A stretch of DNA of 64,000 nt from Roseibium limicola (GTDB lineage Bacteria > Pseudomonadota > Alphaproteobacteria > Rhizobiales > Stappiaceae), in NCBI RefSeq assembly GCF_017313085.1, contig NZ_JAFLNF010000003.1, positions 248,001-312,000 on the forward strand, written 5' to 3'. This document shows, one piece after another, positions 18,114 through 26,580 of this stretch. Below the pieces are notes generated by a model. That model had not been told where the DNA came from. It saw nothing but the letters and a program-made list of their open reading frames with translations, and ran no database searches. Position 1 is the stretch's first letter; each line of letters starts with the position of its first letter. The position numbers and the translations under genes were made by a program.

Positions 18114-18986
18114 TTAGGATTCCTGGGAAATCCCATTCAACTTCTGCATTTCATCTTCCGGGATCACCAGATCGGCAGCGGCAAGGTTCTCCTTCAGATG
18201 CGCCACACTGGAGGTGCCCGGGATCAGGAGAATGTTGGGGGAGCGTGCCAGAAGCCAGGCCAGTGCCACCTGCATCGGCGTTGCGCCGAGCCGACCAGCA
18301 ACGTCGTTCAGGGTAGCGGACTGCAACGGCGAAAAGCCACCAAGCGGAAAGAACGGGACATAGGCAATCCCCTCCCCGGCCAGCCAGTCGACAAAGCCAT
18401 CATCTGCACGGTGTGCAAGATTGTACTGGTTCTGAACGCAGACGATCTCCGTGATGGTTCGGGCCTTTTCCACCTGGGACTGAAGCGCATTGCTCAGGCC
18501 GACGTGTCCGATCAGCCCTTCGCTCTGCAGCTTGGCCAGGCGGGCGATCTGGTCCTTGATCTCGCCTTCTCCCGGCTGATGCAGATCGAACATCAGACGC
18601 AGATTAACCACATCGAGCTTATCCAGCCCAAGATTGCGGAGATTGTCATGGATGGCGGCTTCCAGCTCATCAGGTGAAAAAGCCTTGTTCCAGGAGCCGT
18701 CTTCGCCGCGCAAGGCGCCGATCTTGGTGACGATGGTCAGATCGTCCGGATAGGGCGCAAGCGCTTCGCGAATGATCTGATTGGTGACATGCGGGCCGTA
18801 AAAGTCACTGGTGTCGATGTGATTGACACCGTTCGCAATAGCTTCACGCAAAACGGCGATAGCAGCGGCCCGGTCTTTCGGCGGACCGAAGACACCCGGA
18901 CCGGCAAGCTGCATGGCGCCGTAGCCCATGCGCCGCACACGGTGATCGCCGAGAGAAAAGTCGTTTGAACCTGGCTGGTAGGTCAT
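18114..18986 (-). CDS. Aldo/keto reductase (PdxI/YdbC-like)
   Basis: 290 residues, a TIM-barrel NADPH-dependent oxidoreductase. The catalytic Asp-Tyr pair is in HIDTSDFYG and the Lys in IVTKIG. The usual catalytic His position reads VVNLRL, with Asn instead, as in the YdbC subgroup, where pyridoxal reductase activity has been described. The C-terminal cofactor site LIPGTSSVAHLKEN is present. It diverges from a LysR gene 96 bases away, which probably regulates it. Confidence 0.9.
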   Translation of the reverse strand: MTYQPGSNDFSLGDHRVRRMGYGAMQLAGPGVFGPPKDRAAAIAVLREAIANGVNHIDTSDFYGPHVTNQIIREALAPYPDDLTIVTKIGALRGEDGSWNKAFSPDELEAAIHDNLRNLGLDKLDVVNLRLMFDLHQPGEGEIKDQIARLAKLQSEGLIGHVGLSNALQSQVEKARTITEIVCVQNQYNLAHRADDGFVDWLAGEGIAYVPFFPLGGFSPLQSATLNDVAGRLGATPMQVALAWLLARSPNILLIPGTSSVAHLKENLAAADLVIPEDEMQKLNGISQES

Positions 18987-19082
18987 GGTCTGCTCCTTGG
19001 GTTTCGATGACCTGTATTTGGTTCTTGCCGGAGGCGAAGACTAGCCCGTACAATCGAGACAGACCGTGCGGAACTTCGAACA

Positions 19083-20006
19083 ATGAAATCACATCTCGAT
19101 GACTTGAGTATCTTTGTCGCTGTGGCGCGCGCCGGCGGGTTTCGGGAAGCTGCGAAGTCCGGCACGCGCAGCGCCTCCAGCCTCAGCGAAGCGATCCGAA
19201 GGCTGGAAAGTCAGCTTGGTGTTCGCCTGCTCAACCGGACCACACGCCATGTCTCACCGACCGAAGCCGGGCAAGGACTGCTCGAGCGCCTGTCGCCTGC
19301 GTTGAAAGAGGTTGAGGCCGCGCTTGATGTGGTCAACATCTACAAGGACCGACCTGCGGGGACTTTACGGCTGAATGTACCGGTTAATGTCGCCCGCAAT
19401 ATCCTGCCACAGATCGTGCCGCCCTTTCTGGCAGCCTACCCGGAAATCAAGCTGGAAATCATGGCCCAGACCGGCCTCATCGACCTGCTTGCGGAAGGCT
19501 TTGATGCCGGGATCCGTTATGATGAACGGCTGGAGCAGGACATGATTGCCGTCCCGATTGGCCCGCGCACCCAGCAATTTGCGCTTGGCGCCTCCAAGAC
19601 CTACCTGGATCGCAAGGGACACCCTCAGCACCCGAGAGATCTGCTCGATCACGACTGCATCGTCCACCGCTTTTCAGGCGGCGGACCACAGGGCTGGGAA
19701 CTGGAAAAGGACGGTGAGAGTGTCGTGGTGATGCCGGAGGGACCTTTGGTCATCCGCTCAGGCGGTGCGGCGGATCTGGCAGTCCGTTCAGCCATCGCAG
19801 GAACTGGGGTGATTGCACTGTTTCGCGATTGGCTGGACCCGATTTTCGCCACTGGCGAGCTGGAGCCGATCCTGCAGGAGTGGTGGCCAACGTTTTCCGG
19901 GCCCTATCTGTATTATCCTGGGCGCCGGCTCGTGCCAGCGCCCCTTCGGGCCTTCGTCGATTTCATCAAGACCCAGACGTTTGAGTTCAGGCAGCCACCG
20001 CTCTGA
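19083..20006 (+). CDS. LysR-family transcriptional regulator
   Basis: 307 residues. The N-terminal winged helix (residues 1-60) includes the typical SSLSEAIRRLESQLGVRLLNRTTR. A substrate-binding domain follows from about residue 90 (GTLRLNVP...). It is closest in style to the DsdC/AaeR-type LysR subgroup found beside oxidoreductase genes. Its position, divergent from the aldo/keto reductase, suggests local control. The effector is unknown. Confidence 0.9.
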   Translation: MKSHLDDLSIFVAVARAGGFREAAKSGTRSASSLSEAIRRLESQLGVRLLNRTTRHVSPTEAGQGLLERLSPALKEVEAALDVVNIYKDRPAGTLRLNVPVNVARNILPQIVPPFLAAYPEIKLEIMAQTGLIDLLAEGFDAGIRYDERLEQDMIAVPIGPRTQQFALGASKTYLDRKGHPQHPRDLLDHDCIVHRFSGGGPQGWELEKDGESVVVMPEGPLVIRSGGAADLAVRSAIAGTGVIALFRDWLDPIFATGELEPILQEWWPTFSGPYLYYPGRRLVPAPLRAFVDFIKTQTFEFRQPPL

Positions 20007-20020
20007 CCGCCAACACCCGC

Positions 20021-20893
20021 CTATCTCTTGCGTTCAAAGGCATCGCGCAGGAGCGTTTCGTCAAACATACCGGCTTCCGGCAGCTTGCCCTGAACCGCAT
20101 AGACGTACAGCGCTGCCCGCAGAATGCCGTTGAGAGTGGTCACGATCAGAATTGACAAGAGCCCGATCACGACGCCTGCGGCAATGTAGCTAACGCCGAT
20201 AGCAGGCTGAGTCTCGATATAGGTCGATCCGGTGATCCCCAGCAAAAAGGCGATCAACAGAATGAGTGAATGGAACGCTGCCAGCCCGACATGCGTGATC
20301 AGCGCCTCGCCCCAAGTCTTGCGAATGGTGGAGGCCGACTGGCGAATAGCCGAGATCGGGCCAACCTCCTCGACCACCAGAACCGGCACCGCGAAATAGG
20401 TCGCAATGCCCCAAGCCATTCCCATGCCGCTGGCCACCAGCCTGGTCAGGAAGTCTGAGCGGCTTGCAAGAAAGTCGAGGACCAGTTTGACCGAGGCGGC
20501 AAACAGCGACCAGGCAAAAATGTGCGGGAGCACCCGCCAGGACGACCGCAGACCGTCCATGACCGTCGGATCGCCGCCGAACAGCCGGATCATGGCGCAA
20601 TAGATCAACGCGGCGTTGAAGAAGATCACGACAAAGAAGCAGAGGAAATAGAGAATGAAAAGGACAACCCAATATGCCGGATCGTTCATCACCTGCTCCG
20701 GATCCGACGCATAGGCCATCAACCCTTCAAGACCTCCGGTCGCCACGACCGGCCCGAAGAGACCACCAAAGACACCACACAGGGCCATCAGACTCAGCAG
20801 CGGGAAGACCAGAAGCTCCTTGTCAAGGAACAGCACCCGCGAGCAGGCGCCCGCAAGGGTCATCGAATGCACGAACTTGTCGATGATGCTCAT
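20021..20893 (-). CDS. DUF6159-type integral membrane protein
   Basis: 290 residues with about six hydrophobic segments (around 25-55, 75-105, 125-145, 155-175, 205-225 and 235-265). It matches the DUF6159 family by pattern (SRVLFLDKELLVFPLLS near the start). The function is unknown. It converges with the LysR gene 14 bases away and has no obvious operon partner. Confidence 0.7.
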   Translation of the reverse strand: MSIIDKFVHSMTLAGACSRVLFLDKELLVFPLLSLMALCGVFGGLFGPVVATGGLEGLMAYASDPEQVMNDPAYWVVLFILYFLCFFVVIFFNAALIYCAMIRLFGGDPTVMDGLRSSWRVLPHIFAWSLFAASVKLVLDFLASRSDFLTRLVASGMGMAWGIATYFAVPVLVVEEVGPISAIRQSASTIRKTWGEALITHVGLAAFHSLILLIAFLLGITGSTYIETQPAIGVSYIAAGVVIGLLSILIVTTLNGILRAALYVYAVQGKLPEAGMFDETLLRDAFERKR

Positions 20894-21133
20894 ATCTCAA
20901 ACCCCTGTTTGCCCAATCAGGCGCGCCACTTGCGAGACCCTCACCCTGCGTCGCTTTCAGTAATACCGGGCAGCTCCCTTCTGTTTTGCTAAAAAAGCAC
21001 CGGTAATTTTCACGAAAGTGTCGCTGCTGCGTCTCGTCCACAGACGCATAACCCCAGGGTCTTGCAGGCTTGTTCGCGGCTTCGCAGGTTTGGCTCCTGA
21101 TTTTCCACGATGATTCGGCGGACCTGAGATACC

Positions 21134-21886
21134 ATGAGCGGCATTCCATCACGCGATCAGCGTGCGGCTTTCTTTGTTCGCGTTGTAATACGACTGGGCA
21201 TTGCAGCTCTGCTTTCCCCAGCTCTGCTGACACCGGGCTTGTTTGCCGATGCTTCCGCAGCCAATGCACTCCGCATCATTGACGGCGACACACTTGAGCT
21301 GCACGGCGAGAAAATCCGTCTGGACGGAATTGATGCGCCAGAGCACGCCCAGACCTGCATTTCCAGCGCTGGTGTCTTTTACCCCTGCGGGCAGGATGCA
21401 ACCTCTGCCCTGAACCGCCTGACGCAGCGGGCAACGGTCCGCTGCGAGGGCAAGGACTATGATGTCTACAAACGCCGCATTGCTACCTGTTACGCCAACG
21501 GCCGCAATCTGAATTCGGACATGGTCCGGATGGGTCAGGCACTGGCCTATCGCAAGTACTCGCGCCGCTATATCGGCGACGAGATGGCTGCTCGCGCCGC
21601 CAAGCGCGGACTGTGGGCCGGCGTTTTCGACGAACCCTGGGCATATCGTCAGGGCAAACGACAGCTGAACTCGGAGCAGGCGCCGCGGTCGACAAAAGCC
21701 GCCAGTGCAAATAGAGCGACATCGCCACGCTGCCCGATCAAGGGAAACATCTCCAAGAACGGTCGCTTGTATCATTTGCCCGGCACCAATAATTACGATC
21801 GGACCCGGATCAACGAGACCAAGGGCGAACGCTGGTTCTGCTCCGAGATCCAGGCTCTGGCAGCAGGCTGGCGCCGCGCCCGCTGA
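21134..21886 (+). CDS. Exported thermonuclease-like (SNase-family) protein
   Basis: 250 residues. A hydrophobic segment at about residues 17-38 is a signal or anchor. The staphylococcal-nuclease domain (about 48-155) has IIDGDTLELHGEKIRLDGIDAPE and later catalytic-region residues. A C-terminal about 50-residue module contains GNISKNGRLYHLPG and GERWFCSE with two Cys, resembling the small domain often attached to alphaproteobacterial SNases. It probably degrades nucleic acid outside the cytoplasm. Confidence 0.85.
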   Translation: MSGIPSRDQRAAFFVRVVIRLGIAALLSPALLTPGLFADASAANALRIIDGDTLELHGEKIRLDGIDAPEHAQTCISSAGVFYPCGQDATSALNRLTQRATVRCEGKDYDVYKRRIATCYANGRNLNSDMVRMGQALAYRKYSRRYIGDEMAARAAKRGLWAGVFDEPWAYRQGKRQLNSEQAPRSTKAASANRATSPRCPIKGNISKNGRLYHLPGTNNYDRTRINETKGERWFCSEIQALAAGWRRAR

Positions 21887-22015
21887 AGCGGTCGTCTTCT
21901 GCTGGTCTTACCTGACTTGGCCTGGTTTGGCTTGGCCCATAGCTTGACCAGACATGAGAGCCCCCTCCGGAAAGACTTCTTTGCCATGAGCTGCGGGCTC
22001 TGGTACTAATTGTGG

Positions 22016-22215
22016 TGTTGGTTCTCATATGCGCCCGAGAGGGCGTCGAGACGAACAGGGAATCTGGAAGGCCCGACCTAAATCAGGAGGCCAATGCCAG
22101 AGCCGCCCCCGCGACTGTATGCGGTGAGCATCTTGTCAACGACGTCACTGGGTTCGCCCGGGAAGACAGACAAGATGCGTTTGAACCGTGAGCCAGGAGA
22201 CCTGCCAGCATTGAC
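22016..22215 (+). ncRNA. Cobalamin (B12) riboswitch
   Basis: It contains the hallmark B12 box GAGCCAGGAGACCTGCC (22191-22207). The 5' block GGTTCTC is followed by a GCGCCC/GGGCGT stem, and GCCAGAGCCGCCCCCGCGAC matches the conserved core. It sits 50-250 bases upstream of cbtB and should repress the cobalt transporter genes when adenosylcobalamin is plentiful. Confidence 0.93.
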
Positions 22216-22261
22216 GCAACCATAATTGTCCGTCGGGTGAGGCGGATGGGAGATTTAAAAA

Positions 22262-22435
22262 ATGCAAGTTCAAGCAACCACTTCGGTTTCGACTTCCGGC
22301 AGCCGTAGCCTGCCGATCCTCTTCTGTGCCCTTCTCGGGATCGGGATCATTTTCACGACTGGACATATCCAGGCCAGCGCGCTTCATGACGCTGCCCATG
22401 ATGTTCGTCATGCAACCGGCTTTCCCTGCCACTGA
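22262..22435 (+). CDS. cbtB: Cobalt transporter subunit CbtB
   Basis: 57 residues. One membrane helix (LPILFCALLGIGIIFTTGHI) is followed by a His-rich tail ending DVRHATGFPCH, the diagnostic CbtB C-terminus that probably binds cobalt. It directly follows the B12 riboswitch and precedes cbtA by 26 bases. CbtAB is a predicted cobalt uptake system of B12 regulons. Confidence 0.93.
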   Translation: MQVQATTSVSTSGSRSLPILFCALLGIGIIFTTGHIQASALHDAAHDVRHATGFPCH

Positions 22436-22461
22436 TCAGATCCTCCGTTAGGAGCACTTCC

Positions 22462-23163
22462 ATGTTTTCGAGACTTCTCACCTCAGCGCTCTTCGCAGGC
22501 GCTGCGGCCGGGCTTTGTGCTGCCTTGTTGCAGCTGTTTTTCGTCCAGCCGATTCTTCTTCATGCCGAGCTTTACGAGACCGGTACCCTGGTCCACTTCG
22601 GCTCAGAATCCGTCGTCAGCGCCCATCAGGCCCTGCCCGGTTTCGAGCCGATGCGTGATGGCCTGAGCATCTTTTTCACGATGCTGGTCTATTCCGGCTA
22701 CGCGCTTCTGACCGTCGGGGCGATGGAACTGGCAGCGCAGCGCGGCCACACAATCGATGGGCGCACCGGCCTTCTCTGGGGCTTCGCCGGGTTCCTGGCT
22801 TTTCACTTCGCGCCCGGCTTCTCGCTGGCACCGGAAGTTCCCGGTGTGGCTGCCGCCGACGTGCAGATTCGCCAGCTCTGGTGGCTCGCGACTGTGGTGA
22901 CTGCAATCTCCGGTATCGGGTTGATCGCCTTTGGCACCACCTGGAAAGCCTGGGCACCTGCCGTGGTGCTGTTGCTGGCGCCGCATGTCATCGGAGCGCC
23001 GCAGCCAGAGGTCTACACCGGACCGGTGCCAACTGAACTTGGAGCCGAGTTCGCCGCGCGGGCTTTCGGCGTCGGTCTTGCCGCCTGGGTCATGCTCGGA
23101 AGCTTTGCCGGTTTCTTCTGGAAACGGGAAACCGCGCGCGCCCAGTCCCTCGCCAACGCCTGA
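22462..23163 (+). CDS. cbtA: Cobalt transporter subunit CbtA
   Basis: 233 residues with about six membrane helices. The N-terminal LLTSALFAGAAAGLCAALLQ and the LLWGFAGFLAFHFAPGFSLAPEVPG block are typical of CbtA. It is the integral partner of CbtB, giving cobalt entry for corrin synthesis. Regulation is through the upstream riboswitch. Two B12-dependent mutase subunits are encoded further on, at 29.7-33.8 kb. Confidence 0.92.
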   Translation: MFSRLLTSALFAGAAAGLCAALLQLFFVQPILLHAELYETGTLVHFGSESVVSAHQALPGFEPMRDGLSIFFTMLVYSGYALLTVGAMELAAQRGHTIDGRTGLLWGFAGFLAFHFAPGFSLAPEVPGVAAADVQIRQLWWLATVVTAISGIGLIAFGTTWKAWAPAVVLLLAPHVIGAPQPEVYTGPVPTELGAEFAARAFGVGLAAWVMLGSFAGFFWKRETARAQSLANA

Positions 23164-23233
23164 TCAGCAAGAACAGCGCCAGTGTGCCGGCGACAAGCCG
23201 GCACACTGGCTGCCTGTATGGAGACTACACTCA

Positions 23234-23767
23234 ATGGAACGTACCATTGCCATGCTGCTGATCGGCCTGCTGTTCGGCGGTGGCATCGGCTTCGTTACTG
23301 CCGCTGCAACCAACAGCCAGTTCGAACCGCATGATCACGGCAACCCGGCACATCATGCTGCCGCGGACAGCCATGCCCAAGTGCAGAACACTCAGTCTGC
23401 CGGAATGAGCCAGATGGCGTCTCACGATCACAGTGAAACGCTGACTGCAACGCCCGGCCCGGAAGCACCTTCCCTGACCATGCAGATCATCGCCGACCCC
23501 ATGACCGGCTGGAACGTTCATCTGATGCCCACGCACTTCGCGTTCGCTCCCGAACGGGCCAGCACTAAGAACATCGCCGGCGAAGGTCATGCTCATCTTT
23601 ATGTCAACGGTGAGAAGGTCGCCCGCGTCTATGGGCCGTGGTTCCATCTCTCCAGCCTGCCGAAAGGCAACGTCGAGATCCGGGCAGCACTCTACAGCAA
23701 TGACCACAAGGGGTTGACCCTGAACGGCGCGGCCGTCGAGAGCGTTCAGACGCTAACTATCGAGTAG
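23234..23767 (+). CDS. His-rich exported protein next to cbtA, function unknown
   Basis: 177 residues. The signal or anchor segment is MLLIGLLFGGGIGFVTAAA. Next comes a His-rich linker (about 32-75; HDHGNPAHHAAADSHAQ, then SHDHSE). A C-terminal beta domain (about 85-177) carries GEGHAHLYVNGEKVARVYGP and FHLSSLPKG. The histidines suggest binding of a divalent metal, and the setting suggests cobalt or nickel; both are inference. It starts 70 bases after cbtA on the same strand, with GGAGAC upstream, so it is probably part of the riboswitch-controlled unit. I do not know a characterised homologue. Confidence 0.75.
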   Translation: MERTIAMLLIGLLFGGGIGFVTAAATNSQFEPHDHGNPAHHAAADSHAQVQNTQSAGMSQMASHDHSETLTATPGPEAPSLTMQIIADPMTGWNVHLMPTHFAFAPERASTKNIAGEGHAHLYVNGEKVARVYGPWFHLSSLPKGNVEIRAALYSNDHKGLTLNGAAVESVQTLTIE

Positions 23768-23768
23768 T

Positions 23769-24134
23769 TTACCTAGCTTCTGGAAGCGCCGGGACACGCG
23801 CTTTCAGACAAAACCGCAAACGTCCGCAGGCCAGGGCATTGTCGATCCAGCCTGCGGGCGCTTCCACCCAGCAACGGACTGTGGCGACGAGATCATCGAT
23901 GTCCTTCTCGACCTGAACACCTGAAAAGATGCAAGTCGCCAGCCCCTGACCCTGCAGTGACAGCGTCACTGGCTCGGAACAGACATTCATGCAGGGCTGC
24001 GTCAAAACGGTCACCGGACGAGGCAGCCGGGCTTGCGCGAAAGTCCTCTGCATGAGCATCAGATCCTCTTGCGAACGGCCAGCATCGCAGGTGCTGCAAA
24101 GGTGCAGATAAACCGGCATCGCGTTGTTGGTCAT
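23769..24134 (-). CDS. DUF1636 family metal-binding protein
   Basis: 121 residues. Cysteines in CSTCDAGRS and PCMNVCSEP form a ferredoxin-like CxxC...CxxxC pattern typical of DUF1636, a small predicted metal-binding family that often travels with cobalamin or cobalt genes. It converges with the His-rich gene, with 1 base between the stop codons. I chose ATG 24134 (MTNNAMPV); its ribosome site is weak and upstream in-frame starts (TTG) exist, so the start is uncertain. Confidence 0.8.
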   Translation of the reverse strand: MTNNAMPVYLHLCSTCDAGRSQEDLMLMQRTFAQARLPRPVTVLTQPCMNVCSEPVTLSLQGQGLATCIFSGVQVEKDIDDLVATVRCWVEAPAGWIDNALACGRLRFCLKARVPALPEAR

Positions 24135-24302
24135 GAGGTCGCCGCACTCGCTTTCATTGGGATCCCTTAAATCACCCTGTGCCGACAGGTGCAACGAACA
24201 CTTTGGACACTTGCCTCCCCATCAGCGTAGGCAGGGGCGGGAAACCTCTGCTAGTGTCCCTTCACAATCGCGTTGCTACCTCCCACCAGCAGATCCGTCT
24301 CC

Positions 24303-25529
24303 ATGCCCCAAGCGCCTTCTCCCGTCCGTCTCGCCATCGGCGGGCTTCTGTCACTGGCTGCAGCCATGGGCATCGGACGCTTCGTCTTTACGCCGATCCT
24401 TCCGGTAATGGTCGATGCCCTGCCGCTGAGCGCTGGTGATGGCGGCTATGTCGCGGCTGCCAATTTCGTTGGATATCTGATCGGAGCGCTCGCCGGATCG
24501 TTACTGCGCCTGCCAGGGTCCAGACGTCGGGTGTTTCTGATTGCACTCGGGCTGAGTGCGCTTACCACGGGGCTGATGGCCGGAACCGAGAGTTTTGTGG
24601 TGTTCTGTATCCTGCGGTTTGTATCGGGCATCGCCAGCGCCTATGTGCTGGTTGGCATTTCCGGACTGGTTCTGTCCCGCCTTTCAGCCCTTGGCCGTGA
24701 AGACCTGTCGGCGCTGTTTTTCGCAGGGGTCGGGCTCGGCATCGCCTTTTCCGCCCTGATGACCGGAGGCTTGCTGGCGCTTGATGCCAACTGGCAAGAT
24801 CTCTGGATCGCCTCAGCCTTTGCGACAGCCTCAGCACTCGTTGCCGCTGCCATTCTCATCCCCGAGGAGCAACACGCAACCACCCAGCCACAACGCAAAG
24901 CCCAAACTTCGCAATCGAGTGAGGCCCTGGCAAGCTCCGTGCCCGTGCGCACCAGCGACGATAATAGTTCTTCCAATGCCAAACTTATGCGACTGGTGAT
25001 CGCCTATGGGCTCTTCGGCTTTGGCTATGTCATCACCATGACATTCCTCTCGTTGATGGCCCGGCAGGATCCGGAGCTGTCCGGCCTTGCGGATCTGCTC
25101 TGGCTGTTCGTTGGCCTGAGTGCCGCGCCATCCATCTGGTTCTGGAACCGCTTTGCCGCACGCTTCGGAGGCGCGCGAACACTCGCCCTCGCCTGCCTTC
25201 TGGAGGCTGTCGGTGTGGCGCTGTCTGTCTCCGGTTGGGGAATGCCGGCAATGGTCATGGCCGCCTTCCTGATGGGCGGAACTTTCATGGGCATCACCGC
25301 ACTCGGCCTGATGCAGGCTCAGCGTCTGACTTCCGGAGACAAGACGCGGATCGTCGCCATCATGACCGCCAGCTTCGGCCTCGGGCAGGTCGTTGGTCCC
25401 TGGGTCGCAGGCGTGCTGCATGAGCGGTCCGGCAATTTCACCTCCGCCTCGCTGGCCGCAGCGGTCGCTCTTCTGGCAGCAGCTGCCTTGTCCCTGACAA
25501 TCCGCCGCGACACTGCCGCCAAGGCCTGA
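24303..25529 (+). CDS. MFS transporter, YbfB/YjiJ family
   Basis: 408 residues with 12 predicted helices in two halves and a polar loop at about 190-225. The start SPVRLAIGGLLSLAAAMGIGRF and the FTPILPVM that follows are typical of the YbfB/YjiJ MFS family. The substrate is unknown. ATG 24303 is preferred because the family begins close to this residue. It is not obviously linked to the convergent aminotransferase gene. Confidence 0.88.
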   Translation: MPQAPSPVRLAIGGLLSLAAAMGIGRFVFTPILPVMVDALPLSAGDGGYVAAANFVGYLIGALAGSLLRLPGSRRRVFLIALGLSALTTGLMAGTESFVVFCILRFVSGIASAYVLVGISGLVLSRLSALGREDLSALFFAGVGLGIAFSALMTGGLLALDANWQDLWIASAFATASALVAAAILIPEEQHATTQPQRKAQTSQSSEALASSVPVRTSDDNSSSNAKLMRLVIAYGLFGFGYVITMTFLSLMARQDPELSGLADLLWLFVGLSAAPSIWFWNRFAARFGGARTLALACLLEAVGVALSVSGWGMPAMVMAAFLMGGTFMGITALGLMQAQRLTSGDKTRIVAIMTASFGLGQVVGPWVAGVLHERSGNFTSASLAAAVALLAAAALSLTIRRDTAAKA

Positions 25530-25588
25530 ACGGCAAACGGCGAGACCTTGCGAGCCCCGCCGTTGTTCATGCGCACATCTGACGTTCG

Positions 25589-26446
25589 TTACTTGTGGGC
25601 GTACTCGAAGTAGAGCTCACGGGCCTTGCGAGAGACCGGACCGATTTCCATTGTCCGCTCTTCAATGCGATTGAGCGGCACGACCTTGTTGTAATTGCCA
25701 GTCGAAAACAGCTCATCAGCAGCCTTCAGTTCAGCGTAGGCAACCGTGCGCTCGTAAACAGTGATGCCGGCGACACGCAGCAGCTGGATCATCCGCTGGC
25801 GGGTGATGCCATTGAGGAACGTGCCATTGGGCACTGGCGTGTGCACTTCACCATCCTTGACCAGAAAGATGTTGGCCGCCGTCAGCTCGGCGACATTGCC
25901 CAGCGTGTCGAGCATCACAGCATTGTCGAAGCCGCGTGCCTTGGCTTCGCGGACGGCGCGCGCGCCATTCGGATACAGACACCCGGCCTTGGCGTTGACC
26001 GGCATCGTTTCGATACTTGGACGACGGAACGGCGACAGGGTTACGCTCATGCTGACGTCATCGCCGGCCATCGGCGCTTCAAAAAGACACAGGGCAAAAC
26101 GGGTGCTTTCCGGATCACAGCTGATCACGCCGGGGCCGTCTTCTTCGGCCCAGTACATCGGCTTGATATAGAGCTGCTTGTCGGAGGAGAATTTCTTCAC
26201 GCCTTCCGCACAGAGCTCAAGGATTTCGCCTTCCCTCATGATTGGCTTCAGATAAAGCGCCTGAGCGGAGTTGTTGAAGCGCTGGCAGTGCAGGTCCAGA
26301 TCCGGCATCACGCCGTCAAAGAACCGGGCCCCATCAAACACGCTTGATCCCTGCCAGAACGCATGAGTGCGTGGACCGGCGATGGCCGGATTGCCTCCTT
26401 GCCAGGCACCATCAATCCATGTCCAGGTTTCGCTCCAGCCGCTCAT
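25589..26446 (-). CDS. Class IV aminotransferase (branched-chain amino-acid aminotransferase-like)
   Basis: 285 residues, a PLP fold-type IV enzyme. Family blocks are WQGSSVFDGARFFDG, NAKAGCLYPNGARAVREAKA (catalytic Lys nearby), AVMLDTLGNVAELTAANIF and NGTFLNGITRQRMIQL. The likely reaction is transfer of the amino group between branched-chain or related amino acids and 2-oxoglutarate; D-amino-acid aminotransferase is an alternative. ATG 26446 is chosen over the upstream start at 26509 because homologues begin here and AAGGA lies about 10 bases upstream. Confidence 0.87.
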   Translation of the reverse strand: MSGWSETWTWIDGAWQGGNPAIAGPRTHAFWQGSSVFDGARFFDGVMPDLDLHCQRFNNSAQALYLKPIMREGEILELCAEGVKKFSSDKQLYIKPMYWAEEDGPGVISCDPESTRFALCLFEAPMAGDDVSMSVTLSPFRRPSIETMPVNAKAGCLYPNGARAVREAKARGFDNAVMLDTLGNVAELTAANIFLVKDGEVHTPVPNGTFLNGITRQRMIQLLRVAGITVYERTVAYAELKAADELFSTGNYNKVVPLNRIEERTMEIGPVSRKARELYFEYAHK

Positions 26447-26580
26447 GACCACATCGTCCTTTTGTTGTCTCAGGCGAGGGAGAGAACCTGCTTCGCCACT
26501 CCGGGTCAACCACCTGTCTCATTTCATTCGCGCAAATTGCGCAATCCTTGTCACACCTACCTAGCTGCCTAGACGCGGAA

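Noticed and set aside
22931-23233. Upstream extension of the His-rich protein through cbtA
   Set aside because: It is cbtA read in another frame; the signal peptide starts at ATG 23234.
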